Part shown: positions 1 through 8,684 of the stretch, one piece after another | Layout of the letters: every line of letters starts with the position of its first letter | How positions within the stretch are numbered: position 1 is the first letter of the stretch | Assembly: GCA_900543555.1 (NCBI GenBank) | Contig: UQRL01000005.1 | Coordinates: 1 to 64,000, forward strand | From: an uncultured Oscillospiraceae bacterium | GTDB taxonomy: Bacteria; Bacillota; Clostridia; Oscillospirales; Acutalibacteraceae | Direction of reading: 5' to 3' | Length of the DNA: 64,000 nucleotides | Made by a program: the position numbers and the translations under genes | The notes under the pieces: generated by a model | What the model was told of the DNA's origin: nothing | Databases searched by the model: none | Seen by the model: only the letters and a program-made list of their open reading frames with translations

Positions 1-428
1 CTTTTGAGGGATTGCAGCGGCTGGCCGCCAACAACTTCAAATTCACCGAAAGTGACCGCACCAGAGAAAACCGGGAGGCAGTCAAACGGGACAACAACAA
101 TGTATATGATTTTCTGGATTCTGACGGGTATGTTCGTCTGAAAGCTGATCTATCTGCCAGCTCCAAAGAGCTGTACGAAGCATACCAGATTTACTGCACC
201 GAGAACAACCTGCCTGCCCTGAAACCCCGCAGCTTCAGCGAAGCCCTGATTGCCTGCCAGAGCCGCTACAATCTGGAATACTGCAACAATGTGACCAATG
301 CTGCCGGACGGCGGGTGCGTGGCTTTCTGGGAATTGAGGTTCTGGTAAGAAATAATATGTCGGTGTTTTCCGGTGATTCGATGCGTACGTACGTACCGGA
401 AGATGTGCCGGAAGAATGGCGGCGCTAA
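1..428 (+). CDS. Phage/plasmid primase (P4 family), C-terminal end
   Basis: The reading frame is open from the left edge, so only about 142 C-terminal residues are visible. They resemble the end of P4/D5-type primase-helicases: a basic segment, then a short winged-helix-like stretch around SASSKELYEAYQIYCTENN that in this family follows the helicase domain. The element's replication would use it to prime and unwind DNA. It is followed by a MobV relaxase and a large serine recombinase, the usual order in clostridial integrative mobilizable elements. The assignment rests on the tail and context only; the catalytic motifs are outside the window. Confidence 0.6.
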   Translation, partial: FEGLQRLAANNFKFTESDRTRENREAVKRDNNNVYDFLDSDGYVRLKADLSASSKELYEAYQIYCTENNLPALKPRSFSEALIACQSRYNLEYCNNVTNAAGRRVRGFLGIEVLVRNNMSVFSGDSMRTYVPEDVPEEWRR

Positions 429-458
429 TATCGGGGAGCGGACGCTGTACGTACGTAC
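385..458. repeat. Two copies of GTACGTACGTAC flanking the primase stop
   Basis: The self-complementary 12-mer GTACGTACGTAC occurs exactly at 385-396, inside the primase 3' end, and again at 447-458 in the intergenic region. A second direct repeat, CGCTGTACG, lies at 443-451 and 471-479. The cluster sits directly upstream of the mobilization gene, where MobV-type elements carry oriT or iteron-like sites. Function is inferred from position only. Confidence 0.45.
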
Positions 459-533
459 ACTTTGATTGACCGCTGTACGCTCTTTATAGCAATTCACACA
501 GTAATTTGAGAAACGGAAAAAGGAGGACAACAT

Positions 534-1514
534 ATGAGTAAGCCGCAGTATGCCATTCTCCGCTTTGCCAAGTACAAGGGACCGGAGATTGGGAATATTG
601 AAGCCCACAACGAGCGCACCAAAGAGAAATACGCCAGCAATCCCGATGTGGACGTCAGCAGGAGCAAGTACAATTTCCATCTGATCGAGCCGGAACGAAA
701 ATATCGTGTGGAGGCAGAGCGGCAGATCAAAGAATCCGGTTGCCGTACCCGGTCAGATAGTGTTCGAGTCGTAGAAGCCCTGGTAACTGCCACACCGGAG
801 TTCTTTCAGGGAAAGAAGAAATCTGAAATCAGAGCCTATTTTCAAGAGGCGCTGGCCTTTCTCCAGCAAAATCAAGCCCCCAAAACAATCATATCCGCTG
901 TGGTGCATATGGACGAGAAAACGCCCCATATGCACCTTTCTTTTGTCCCGCTGACTGCGGATGGCAGGCTCAGCGCCAAGGAAATCGTGGGAAACAAGAA
1001 AAAGTTGACCCAGTGGCAGGACAAGTTCTGGGAACACATGGTGCTCAAATACCCTGATTTGGAGCGTGGGGAAAGTGCCAGCCAGACCGGACGTGACCAC
1101 ATCCCACCTAGAGTGTTCAAAGCGATGACCCGTCTGACCAAGCAAAAAGCCAAGCTGGAGGAACTGCTGGCCGGTATTGGAGCCTTTAACGCAAAAAGCA
1201 GAGCTGCCGAGATTGCAGCTCTACTGGATAAGTATATCCCAGCGGTGGAGCAGATGCACAGCACAATGAAGAAGTATCAGGTGGCATTTGTGGAAACCAC
1301 CGTGGAGAACAAAAAGCTGAAACAGGAGAACGCTCAGCTGGAGCAATCCCTAGAGAAAGCAACCCAGGAAAGCACTTTGAAGCAGCTGGCCGATGCCAAG
1401 CTGCGGCGGGACTATGCTGACGCCGTCGCTGTGCTGGATCGCATTCCTAAAGAAGTGCTGGCGGAGTACATGCACAAACCGGACAGACGGAGGATAAATG
1501 CCTATGATAGATGA
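534..1514 (+). CDS. MobV/Pre-family relaxase (plasmid recombination enzyme)
   Basis: A relaxase of 326 residues that would nick the element's oriT and lead it through a helper conjugation pore. The histidine triad motif HMDEKTPHMHL begins at residue 125 and fits the HxDExxPHxH signature of MobV/Pre proteins. The C-terminal third (about residues 200-310) is charged and heptad-like, as usual for the family. The start is ATG at 534 with AGGAGG at 521-526. It is followed by an overlapping small ORF and then a serine recombinase. No coupling protein or conjugation genes are visible, so the element is mobilizable rather than self-transmissible as far as the window shows. Confidence 0.9.
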   Translation: MSKPQYAILRFAKYKGPEIGNIEAHNERTKEKYASNPDVDVSRSKYNFHLIEPERKYRVEAERQIKESGCRTRSDSVRVVEALVTATPEFFQGKKKSEIRAYFQEALAFLQQNQAPKTIISAVVHMDEKTPHMHLSFVPLTADGRLSAKEIVGNKKKLTQWQDKFWEHMVLKYPDLERGESASQTGRDHIPPRVFKAMTRLTKQKAKLEELLAGIGAFNAKSRAAEIAALLDKYIPAVEQMHSTMKKYQVAFVETTVENKKLKQENAQLEQSLEKATQESTLKQLADAKLRRDYADAVAVLDRIPKEVLAEYMHKPDRRRINAYDR

Positions 1515-1680
1515 GTGGAACGGCCTTGCCGTTTTACTGGCAGATATGATTGAAAAATATGCTGGGGAGCTGGACTTGGATGCTTTTCCTGATCCGGTGT
1601 TCCCCGAGGATAAAATCACAAACCACGACACAAATAAAAATGTTTACAAAGAAAATATTGAAACGCCAAAAGCAGCATGA
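1498..1680 (+). CDS. Small hypothetical protein between relaxase and recombinase
   Basis: A 60-residue acidic ORF starting ATG at 1498, overlapping the relaxase stop by 17 bases, with GGAGG a few bases upstream inside the relaxase gene. An alternative ATG lies at 1504. I do not recognise a domain. The overlap and ribosome site suggest translational coupling to the relaxase, and small ORFs at this position are common in such elements. Real but functionally unknown. Confidence 0.5.
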   Translation: MPMIDEWNGLAVLLADMIEKYAGELDLDAFPDPVFPEDKITNHDTNKNVYKENIETPKAA

Positions 1681-1711
1681 TACAATAATCGTGAGAAATG
1701 TGTCCAAACTA

Positions 1712-1746
1712 ATTTTCCAAGGGAAAAAATGCTTCCCTTGGAAAAT
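1712..1746. promoter_or_regulatory. 14-bp perfect inverted repeat upstream of the recombinase
   Basis: ATTTTCCAAGGGAA at 1712-1725 pairs perfectly with TTCCCTTGGAAAAT at 1733-1746 across a 7-base loop. It lies 39 bases before the recombinase ATG. There is no T-run after it, so an operator or leader hairpin limiting recombinase expression is as likely as a terminator. Confidence 0.5.
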
Positions 1747-1785
1747 ACATAAGAAATTGTTGAGCAGTATAAGCGAGGAAGAGCC

Positions 1786-3480
1786 ATGGCAAAAGAAAAG
1801 ATAAAAGTTTATGCCTATACACGAGTGTCTACCGCCATGCAGATTGACGGCTACTCGCTGGATGCCCAGAAATCCCGCATGAAAGCTTTTGCGGAATTCA
1901 ATGATTATGAGATTGCTCACGAATATGAGGATGCGGGAAAATCGGGTAAATCAATTGAAGGCCGTACGCAATTTAACCAGATGATGGAGGACATCAAAAC
2001 CGGCAAGGATGGCGTTTCCTTTGTTCTGGTATTCAAGCTATCCCGCTTTGGCAGAAATGCGGCAGATGTCCTTTCCACCTTACAGGTCATGCAGGATTTC
2101 GGTGTCAACCTGATCTGCGTGGAGGATGGTATTGATTCCTCCAAAGATGCGGGAAAGCTGATGATCTCCGTCCTATCGGCAGTGGCGGAAATTGAGCGTG
2201 AAAACATCCGTGTCCAAACCATGGAAGGTCGTATCCAAAAGGCCAGAGAGGGCAAGTGGAACGGCGGCTTTGCCCCCTACGGCTATAAACTGGTGGATGG
2301 CAAGCTGGAAATCAACGAGGAGGAAGCTCCGGCGATTCGCACCATCTATGAGCAGTATGTTACAACCGATTCTGGCGCAAATGGGATCGCAAAGTATCTT
2401 GAAAATCATGGGATCAGCAAAGTCCAGCGCCAGAACGGGAAAAATCCTCTTTTTGATGCCCGCCTGATCCGTATGATTCTGAAAAATCCGGTTTACTGCG
2501 GCAAAATCGCCTATGGCAGACGAAAAACTGAAAAGGTGCATGGGACTAGAAACGAGTACCGTTTGGTAGAACAGGAAAACTTCTTGTTGGTGGATGGTCT
2601 GCATGAGGCCATTATCCCGGAGGATGTATGGCAGGCAGCACAGGTCAAGTTGGCTGCTCAAGCCAAACGGTATGAACACGTCAACAAAGGGAAAAACGAA
2701 TGCACGCACCTGTTGTCCGGCATTGTAAAATGTCCCGTATGCGGTGTTGGAATGTATGGTAATAAGTGCGTGAAACGGAAAGCGGACGGCAGCAAATACA
2801 AGGATTTCTACTACTATGGCTGCAAACATCGATCTATGACCCGTGGGCATAAATGCGATTACAAGAAGCAAATTCGGAAAGAGCTGCTGGACGATGCTGT
2901 GGCGGAGGTAATCTGTAAACTGGTCAGCAATCCCAAATTTGCGGCGATGATGCAGGAAAAGATCAACATGAAAGTCGATACCACGGCGATTGATCAGGAA
3001 ATCAGCAACTATGAAAAGCAGCTTCGTCAGGCTTATTCCACCAAATCCAAGCTAATTGAAGAAATCGACTCTCTCGACCCAGACGACCGGCATTACAGCA
3101 GGCGGAAATCAGACCTTGATGATCGGCTCTATGGGATGTATGATAAGATTGAAGAATTAGAATCTCTGCTGATTGCATCCAGAGCCAAGAAACAGGCTAT
3201 TGAGGCAGAAAAGCTGACCGGCGATAATATCTACAAAGTTCTAATCTACTTCGATCAACTCTATGGAAAGATGAACGACAGAGAGAAACGGCAGCTGATT
3301 GAAGAACTGATCTCTGAAATTCAGATTTACCCGGAGCGTCAGCCCAATGGCCAGTGGCTGAAATCCATCAAGTTCCGGTTGCCTATCATCGAGGAAGATA
3401 TGAATATTAGTTTGGACAACGAACAGCAAGTTGAGACAGTGGCGCTGTTGGAACATTCCGGACAAAATAGGGATAGATAA
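1786..3480 (+). CDS. Large serine recombinase (integrase of the mobilizable element)
   Basis: A 564-residue recombinase expected to catalyse integration and excision by double-strand cleavage at att sites. The N-terminal resolvase domain spans about residues 6-150, with the nucleophile in YTRVS (Ser15) and the KLSRFGR basic motif at 84-90. A recombinase domain follows to about 290, then a zinc ribbon starting CPVC at residue 316 with further cysteines near 346 and 357. A coiled-coil segment lies at about 395-480. The start is ATG at 1786 after GAGGAAGAG. It is the last gene of the element, and base composition rises sharply just after its stop, so an attachment site should lie close downstream. 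Confidence 0.93.
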   Translation: MAKEKIKVYAYTRVSTAMQIDGYSLDAQKSRMKAFAEFNDYEIAHEYEDAGKSGKSIEGRTQFNQMMEDIKTGKDGVSFVLVFKLSRFGRNAADVLSTLQVMQDFGVNLICVEDGIDSSKDAGKLMISVLSAVAEIERENIRVQTMEGRIQKAREGKWNGGFAPYGYKLVDGKLEINEEEAPAIRTIYEQYVTTDSGANGIAKYLENHGISKVQRQNGKNPLFDARLIRMILKNPVYCGKIAYGRRKTEKVHGTRNEYRLVEQENFLLVDGLHEAIIPEDVWQAAQVKLAAQAKRYEHVNKGKNECTHLLSGIVKCPVCGVGMYGNKCVKRKADGSKYKDFYYYGCKHRSMTRGHKCDYKKQIRKELLDDAVAEVICKLVSNPKFAAMMQEKINMKVDTTAIDQEISNYEKQLRQAYSTKSKLIEEIDSLDPDDRHYSRRKSDLDDRLYGMYDKIEELESLLIASRAKKQAIEAEKLTGDNIYKVLIYFDQLYGKMNDREKRQLIEELISEIQIYPERQPNGQWLKSIKFRLPIIEEDMNISLDNEQQVETVALLEHSGQNRDR

Positions 3481-3522
3481 ACGTAGAAGGGTTATAGAAC
3501 CGGAAGAGAAAGGAGCTTTGTG

Positions 3523-3888
3523 ATGGACGACTGGACCAAGCGGGAGACGGTCATCGCCTTTTGCAAGGGGCTTTCCCCAGAGGTGCGGGAGGACTATCCC
3601 TTTCACGACGACAACTGGACCGTGATGCGCCACTGGCAAAACAAAAAGGCCTTTGCCTTTCTCTATGAACGGGAGGGGCATATCTGGGTCAACGTGAAGT
3701 GCAGCCCGGAGTGGCTGCTCTTTTGGCGGGACACCTACCCAGCGGTGCGGCCCGCCTACCACATGAACAAGTCCCACTGGAACACCATTGTGTTAGACGG
3801 CTCGGTACCCGTGGAGGACATTCAGAACATGCTGGCGGAAAGCTGGCGGCTCACCGCGCCAAAAGGAAAGGAGAACCATTCATGCTGA
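3523..3888 (+). CDS. MmcQ/YjbR family protein
   Basis: A 121-residue protein with the YjbR/MmcQ fold pattern: an N-terminal helix, a charged [14 protein letters not shown] segment and a closing [24 protein letters not shown] helix. The family is a small CyaY-like DNA-binding fold of uncertain role. The start is ATG at 3523 with AGGAG at 3511-3515; a GTG one codon upstream is less likely. Its 3' end overlaps the start of endonuclease IV by 7 bases. The mobilizable element ends directly upstream, so its original promoter has probably been displaced. Confidence 0.75.
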   Translation: MDDWTKRETVIAFCKGLSPEVREDYPFHDDNWTVMRHWQNKKAFAFLYEREGHIWVNVKCSPEWLLFWRDTYPAVRPAYHMNKSHWNTIVLDGSVPVEDIQNMLAESWRLTAPKGKENHSC

Positions 3889-4715
3889 AAATCGGATGCC
3901 ACCTATCCAGCTCCAAGGGCTATCTGGCCATGGGAAAAGAGGCGGTGAAGATCGGGGCCAACACCTTCCAATTCTTCACCCGGAACCCCCGGGGCGGCAA
4001 GGCCAAGCCCCTGGATTTGGAGGACATGGCCGCCTACCGGGCTTTTGCCCAGGAACACGGCCTCTTCCCCATTCTGGCCCATGCCCCTTACACGCTGAAC
4101 GCCTGTGCCGCCGACGAGGGCCTGCGGACCTTTGCCCAGGAGACCATGGCGGACGATCTGGCCCGGCTGGAAAACATCCCCGGGAGCCTGTACAACTTCC
4201 ACCCCGGCAGCCATGTGAAGCAGGGGGCAGAAACGGGCATCGCGCTGATTGCGGAGCACCTCAACGCCATTTTGACGCCGGAGCAATCCACCACGGTGCT
4301 GCTGGAGACCATGGCGGGCAAAGGCTCGGAGGTGGGCCGCAGCTTTGAGGAGATTCGGGCCATCCTAGACCGGGTGGAGCACTCGGAGAAGCTGGGCGTG
4401 TGCCTGGATACCTGCCACGTTTCCGACGGGGGCTACGATATCGTTAACGACCTGGACGGGGTGCTGGAGGAGTTCGACAAAGTCATTGGGCTGGGGCGGC
4501 TGATGGCCGTCCACCTCAATGATTCCATGAACCCCCTGGGCAGCCACAAGGACCGCCACCAAAAACTGGGCGAGGGCACCTTGGGCTTGGAGGCTTTGAC
4601 CCGCATTATCAATCACCCGGCCCTGTGGGAGCTGCCTTTCTACCTGGAGACCCCCAACGATTTGGCGGGGTACGCCCGGGAGATTGCCATGATGAAGGAG
4701 GCCTATCAGGGATAA
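3882..4715 (+). CDS. nfo: Deoxyribonuclease IV (endonuclease IV), AP endonuclease
   Basis: A 277-residue TIM-barrel AP endonuclease that cleaves 5' of abasic sites in base excision repair. The trinuclear zinc ligands align with the family: His67, His107 (NFHPGS), Glu142 (LLETMAG), Asp176 and His179 (CLDTCH), His211 (VHLND), Asp224 and His226 (HKDRH), and Glu256. Length is normal. It overlaps the YjbR-like gene by 7 bases, so the two are co-translated. A terminator follows at 4718-4754. Confidence 0.95.
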   Translation: MLKIGCHLSSSKGYLAMGKEAVKIGANTFQFFTRNPRGGKAKPLDLEDMAAYRAFAQEHGLFPILAHAPYTLNACAADEGLRTFAQETMADDLARLENIPGSLYNFHPGSHVKQGAETGIALIAEHLNAILTPEQSTTVLLETMAGKGSEVGRSFEEIRAILDRVEHSEKLGVCLDTCHVSDGGYDIVNDLDGVLEEFDKVIGLGRLMAVHLNDSMNPLGSHKDRHQKLGEGTLGLEALTRIINHPALWELPFYLETPNDLAGYAREIAMMKEAYQG

Positions 4716-4717
4716 AC

Positions 4718-4754
4718 AAATGGCTGCGCCCTTTTTTAGAGGGTTCAGCCATTT
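4718..4754 (+). terminator. Terminator after endonuclease IV
   Basis: AAATGGCTG at 4718-4726 pairs with CAGCCATTT at 4746-4754, with an inner CCCT/AGGG pairing. It is followed by CTTTTC. Confidence 0.75.
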
Positions 4755-4811
4755 CTTTTCCCTTTGGGCTATGGTAGAATGAGCATAGATTTTGGGAGAG
4801 GAGCAAGGAAC

Positions 4812-5300
4812 ATGGACAGATTTGCAGAAGCGCTGCTCAGCCGGCAGGCAAACCCCGCCCTGCCGGCTGAGGACGACTGGTTCGCCCCGTTGTTGGGGGA
4901 CTGGGAGTTTGACTATCAGGACAGGGGCGGCCGCCGCTTGAAAGGCGAGTGGTACTTCCGCCGGGCCTTGGACGGCATGGCCATTGAGGACCTGTTCATC
5001 TGCCCTTCCCGGGACACCCGGGAGGAGAACCCCCAGCCGGACGGGGAGTATGGCGCAGCGGTGCGGATGTACAACCCAAAGCGCCGCTGCTATGACATGA
5101 CGTACATCTGCTCCAAGGGCACCACCCGGCTGGAGGCCCGCAAGGAGGGGGGCGTCGTCGCCTGTACGGTGTTAGAGGACCCTTCCAACCAGTGGCGGTT
5201 TGTGAAGGTGACAGAGGACACTTTCCACTGGCAGAATGTGACGAAACAGGCGGAGGGCCTTCAGGTAAACTGCGAGGTGTTCGCCCGGCGGATACGGTGA
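4812..5300 (+). CDS. Conserved hypothetical protein, lipocalin-like
   Basis: A 162-residue protein without signal peptide or membrane segment. Its pattern (LLGDWEFDYQDRGGRRLKGEWYFRRALDG, then several short strands ending in a VNCEVFARR strand) resembles small beta-barrel proteins of the DUF1579 or lipocalin-like type, which is inferred from appearance only. The start chosen is ATG at 4812, preceded by GGAGAGGAG; the frame is open further upstream but without a ribosome site. It stands alone and shares a bidirectional terminator with the convergent P-type ATPase. Confidence 0.6.
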   Translation: MDRFAEALLSRQANPALPAEDDWFAPLLGDWEFDYQDRGGRRLKGEWYFRRALDGMAIEDLFICPSRDTREENPQPDGEYGAAVRMYNPKRRCYDMTYICSKGTTRLEARKEGGVVACTVLEDPSNQWRFVKVTEDTFHWQNVTKQAEGLQVNCEVFARRIR

Positions 5301-5307
5301 CAGCGGC

Positions 5308-5338
5308 AAACTGAGAGGGATATCCTCTCAGTTTTTCT
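5308..5338. terminator. Bidirectional terminator between convergent genes
   Basis: AAACTGAGAGG (5308-5318) pairs with CCTCTCAGTTT (5324-5334), followed by TTCTTTTT on the plus strand. It ends the hypothetical gene; the stop codon of the minus-strand ATPase lies inside the stem. Confidence 0.85.
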
Positions 5339-7961
5339 TTTTGCGGGGCAGATGCTCCCAGAGGAGCTTCTCCCCCTCCACCACCAGCAGGGGACACAGG
5401 GAGAGAGCCGCCACAACGAGCCATTGGAGGGCCGTCAGGGCGGTGGTCTGGAACAGGGCGGACAGGGGCGGGAACAGCACCACGCTCACCATGAGAAAGG
5501 CGCAGAACCCGCAGGCAGCCACCAATTTCCGGTTGGAGAGCAGGCCAAGCTTTAAAACGGAGTGCTCCGAGCGCATGTTGAAGCTGTGGACCAGCTGGGA
5601 CAGGCTGAGCACACAAAAGGCCATGGTGCGGCCAATGGCGGGAGCGGCCGGGTCATAATCGAAAAAGGCGCGGCCAATGGTGTAGGCCAGCAGGGCCAGG
5701 GCCCCCACCAGGCAGCCTTCCACCGCCACGGCGAACCCTACACCACCGGAAAAGACCCCCTCCTCCCGCTTGTGGGGCGGCTGCTCCATCACGTCCCCCT
5801 GGATGGGATCGGCGCCCAGGGCCAGGGCCGGGAAGGAATCCGTGACCAAGTTGACCCAGAGGAGCTGGATGGCCAGCAGGGGCGTAGGAGCCCGCAGCAG
5901 GAAAGCCACGAACACCACCAAAATCTCCCCGATGTTGCAGGAGAGAAGAAAATGGACCGTCTTGCGGATGTTCTGGTAAATGCCCCGTCCCTCTCGGACG
6001 GCAGCCACAATGGTGGAAAAGTCGTCATCGGTGAGGACCATGTCCGCGGCGGACTGGGCCACCTCGGTGCCGTTTTTGCCCATGGCACAGCCGATATCCG
6101 CCGCCTTCAGAGCGGGGGCGTCGTTGACACCGTCGCCGGTCATAGCCACCACCATGCCCCGCTGCTGGAAGGCCCGCACCAGCTTCACCTTGTGTTCTGG
6201 AGACACCCGGGCGAAAACGCGGTATTGAAACACCTTTTTGCTCAAGGCGCCGTCATCCAGCCGGTCCAGTTCCGGACCAGTCATCACCTGGGAGGAGCTT
6301 TCGGCAATGCCTAGCCTCTGGCCGATGGCCAGGGCCGTGGCGGCGTGGTCCCCGGTGATCATCACCGGCAGGATGCCCGCCCGCTTGCACTGGGTCACGG
6401 CCTCCTTCACGCCGGGCCGGGGCGGGTCCTCCATGGCGATGAGCCCGCAGAAGATGAGCTGGCTCTCGCTCTCCCGGTCATCGCTGGGAAGGGCGGACAC
6501 GTCCCGGTAGGCCACGGCCAGCACCCGCAGGGCCCGCTCCGCCAGGCGGCTGTTGTCCGAGAGGAGCTTTGCTTTCATGGCGCCGGTAAGAGGGCGGATT
6601 TCCCCGCCCTGGAGCAGCTGCGTACACCGGGCAATCAGCACATCCGGCGCGCCCTTGGCAATGAGGCGGAAGCCGCCCTCGGGCAGGCGGTGGGCGGTGG
6701 TCATCCGCTTTCGGGCAGAGGTGAAGGGAATCTCCCCCACTCGGGGAAAGCAACCCTCCAGTTCCCCCTTCCCCCGCTTGCAGGCCCGCAGGAAGGCTGT
6801 TTCCGTAGGGTCCCCGGTGATTTTCTCTCCCACCTCCTGGGCGTCGCTGCACAGAGCGGCCAGCTCTAAGGCAAACTGAGCCGCAGGAGAATCCAGCCGC
6901 TCCTCCCCCCGGGCGGAGGAAAAGGCCACCACAGTCATCTTGTTTTGGGTGAGGGTGCCCGTCTTGTCAGAACAGATGACCTGCGTGCTGCCCAGTGTTT
7001 CCACGGCGGGCAGATGCCGGACAATCGCCCTTTTCTGGGCCATGCGTTTGATCCCCATGGCCAGCACGATGGTCACCACGGCGGTAAGCCCCTCGGGAAT
7101 GGCGGCCACCCCCAGGCTAATGGCAATCATGAACATCTCCAAAGGAGGGCGCTGCTGGAAGAGCCCCAACAGGAAAATGACGGCACAGATGAGGACTACC
7201 CCCACGCCCATGACCTTGCCCATCCTCTTCAAGCGCTGCTGCAAGGGCGTCTGCGGGGACTGCTCGTGCTCCAACATGTGGGCAATGCGGCCCATGGCTG
7301 TATCCATGCCCGTTGCGGCCACCACGCCCACCCCGGCGCCGGAGGCCACGCCCGTGGAGGCGAACGCCATGTTCTTCCTCTCCCCCAAGGGCGCGTTTTG
7401 AGGACAGCGGGCCTCCGCGTCCTTCTCCGCCGGGACGGATTCCCCAGTGAGGGCGGATTCTTCAATTTTTAATTCAGCGCTTTTGAGAAGCCGCAGGTCT
7501 GCGGGGACCAGGTCCCCCGCTTGAAGCACCACCAAATCCCCCGGGACCAGCTGGCTGCTCTCCACCCGTTGGCGCCTGCCCTCCCGGATGACCCAGGCAT
7601 GGGGCGAGGACAGTTTTTTCAGCGCTTGGATGGCCCGGTCCGCCCGAACCTCCTGCACAGTGCCGATGACAGCATTGCACACCACAATGGCCAGGATGAT
7701 GAGGGAATCCACATATTCTCCATCCCCCCGCACCCAGGATACCGCAAAGGAGACTGCCGCCGCGGCCAGCAGGATCAGGACCATCAGATCTTGAAACTGG
7801 CTGAAGAACCGGGCCGGCAGCCCCCGGCGCTTGGCAGGGCGCAGCCCGTTTTTCCCATATTGTTCCAAGCGCCGCTGGCATTCTCTCTGGTTCAGTCCCC
7901 GGGCGGGATCGGTGCCCAGCGTTTGGACAGCTTCCTCCCGGCTTTGGCTGTAAAGCTCCAT
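5328..7961 (-). CDS. Cation-translocating P-type ATPase, calcium-type (P2)
   Basis: An 877-residue membrane pump of the SERCA/PMCA-like bacterial family, expected to export Ca2+ or a similar cation using ATP. It has an N-terminal cation ATPase domain (about 5-70), the actuator TGES motif at 172-175, the M4 motif PEGL at 289-292, the phosphorylated Asp332 in DKTGTLT, and a MTGDGVNDAPAL hinge near residue 600. A C-terminal group of membrane helices completes it. The start is ATG at 7961 with AAGGAGG upstream. It is monocistronic and has no metal-binding N-terminal domain. Confidence 0.92.
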   Translation of the reverse strand: MELYSQSREEAVQTLGTDPARGLNQRECQRRLEQYGKNGLRPAKRRGLPARFFSQFQDLMVLILLAAAAVSFAVSWVRGDGEYVDSLIILAIVVCNAVIGTVQEVRADRAIQALKKLSSPHAWVIREGRRQRVESSQLVPGDLVVLQAGDLVPADLRLLKSAELKIEESALTGESVPAEKDAEARCPQNAPLGERKNMAFASTGVASGAGVGVVAATGMDTAMGRIAHMLEHEQSPQTPLQQRLKRMGKVMGVGVVLICAVIFLLGLFQQRPPLEMFMIAISLGVAAIPEGLTAVVTIVLAMGIKRMAQKRAIVRHLPAVETLGSTQVICSDKTGTLTQNKMTVVAFSSARGEERLDSPAAQFALELAALCSDAQEVGEKITGDPTETAFLRACKRGKGELEGCFPRVGEIPFTSARKRMTTAHRLPEGGFRLIAKGAPDVLIARCTQLLQGGEIRPLTGAMKAKLLSDNSRLAERALRVLAVAYRDVSALPSDDRESESQLIFCGLIAMEDPPRPGVKEAVTQCKRAGILPVMITGDHAATALAIGQRLGIAESSSQVMTGPELDRLDDGALSKKVFQYRVFARVSPEHKVKLVRAFQQRGMVVAMTGDGVNDAPALKAADIGCAMGKNGTEVAQSAADMVLTDDDFSTIVAAVREGRGIYQNIRKTVHFLLSCNIGEILVVFVAFLLRAPTPLLAIQLLWVNLVTDSFPALALGADPIQGDVMEQPPHKREEGVFSGGVGFAVAVEGCLVGALALLAYTIGRAFFDYDPAAPAIGRTMAFCVLSLSQLVHSFNMRSEHSVLKLGLLSNRKLVAACGFCAFLMVSVVLFPPLSALFQTTALTALQWLVVAALSLCPLLVVEGEKLLWEHLPRKKKN

Positions 7962-8044
7962 GCTTTTGCCCCTCCTTGCAAGCCGGGCTTTTGCCCAGCT
8001 TTTTTACAAGGTCTATGCAAGACAGCGCCGGATTATGAGCAGCA

Positions 8045-8075
8045 AGAAAGGGCCCCCTTTATGAGGGCCCTTTCT
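8045..8075 (-). terminator. Terminator after flavin reductase gene
   Basis: AGAAAGGGCCC (8045-8055) pairs with GGGCCCTTTCT (8065-8075). It lies just after the stop of the minus-strand flavin reductase gene and before the ATPase promoter region. Confidence 0.75.
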
Positions 8076-8085
8076 AAAGTTCCTT

Positions 8086-8595
8086 TTACTTGTTCCCCTG
8101 GTAGGAAGGGGCGCCCTTGGGGGTAAAACCCTTGATGACATTCCGGTAATAGGCATAGGTGAGGGGCTCGTCCTCGGTGAGGATCTCAGACTCCTCCGCC
8201 AAGCCCACAAACATCAGGTGGGTGCCCAGGTCCAGCGTCTGCTCCACTTTACAGCTGTAATGGGCGCAGGCAGTGGCGGTGGGATAGGGCATGCCGGCGG
8301 CGTCCTCTTTGTAGGGGATGCCTTCAAACTTGTCCATATCCTTGCCCGTGCGGAAGCCAAAACGGCCAATGGCCATCATATCCGCCCGCTGATCCAGGGC
8401 CACAGCGGCAAAGCGCCCAGCTTTCTGAATGAGCTGGCAGGTGAGGCTCTCCTTATTCACCGTGACAGCCAGCCGCACGGGCTCGGCGGTGACTTGCTGC
8501 AGGGTGTTCACCACACAGCCGCTGCGCTGGCCCTCCGCCTGGGCGGACACCACATACAGCCCATATGTTATCTTATACAGTGCTTTTTCATCCAT
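8086..8595 (-). CDS. Flavin reductase family protein (FMN-binding split barrel)
   Basis: A 169-residue protein of the flavin reductase-like family, which bind FMN and pass electrons from NAD(P)H to partners. The N-terminal part YKITYGLYVVSAQAEGQRSGCVVNTLQQVT is typical of the split-barrel fold, followed by RLAVTVNKESLTCQLI and the late HLMFVGLAEESEIL strand. The start is the ATG at 8595, immediately after AAAGGAGG; an upstream ATG at 8622 lacks a ribosome site. It has no rubredoxin extension and appears monocistronic. The physiological partner is not evident. Confidence 0.85.
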   Translation of the reverse strand: MDEKALYKITYGLYVVSAQAEGQRSGCVVNTLQQVTAEPVRLAVTVNKESLTCQLIQKAGRFAAVALDQRADMMAIGRFGFRTGKDMDKFEGIPYKEDAAGMPYPTATACAHYSCKVEQTLDLGTHLMFVGLAEESEILTEDEPLTYAYYRNVIKGFTPKGAPSYQGNK

Positions 8596-8684
8596 AGAAA
8601 TGCCTCCTTTTAAATACAACATCCTGTTTTCCCTATTATTTCACATTCCGGCCCACTTAGCAAGGAGGAATTTTCCTGCTGCCA

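Larger units (their letters stand above)
1..3510 (+). mobile_element. Right part of an integrative mobilizable element
   Basis: Primase tail, MobV relaxase, small ORF and large serine recombinase run in one direction and end at 3480. The next gene, starting at 3523, is a GC-richer chromosomal gene preceded by its own AGGAG. The exact right boundary is not visible as a repeat because the left end is outside the window; it should fall between about 3450 and 3515. Confidence 0.7.
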
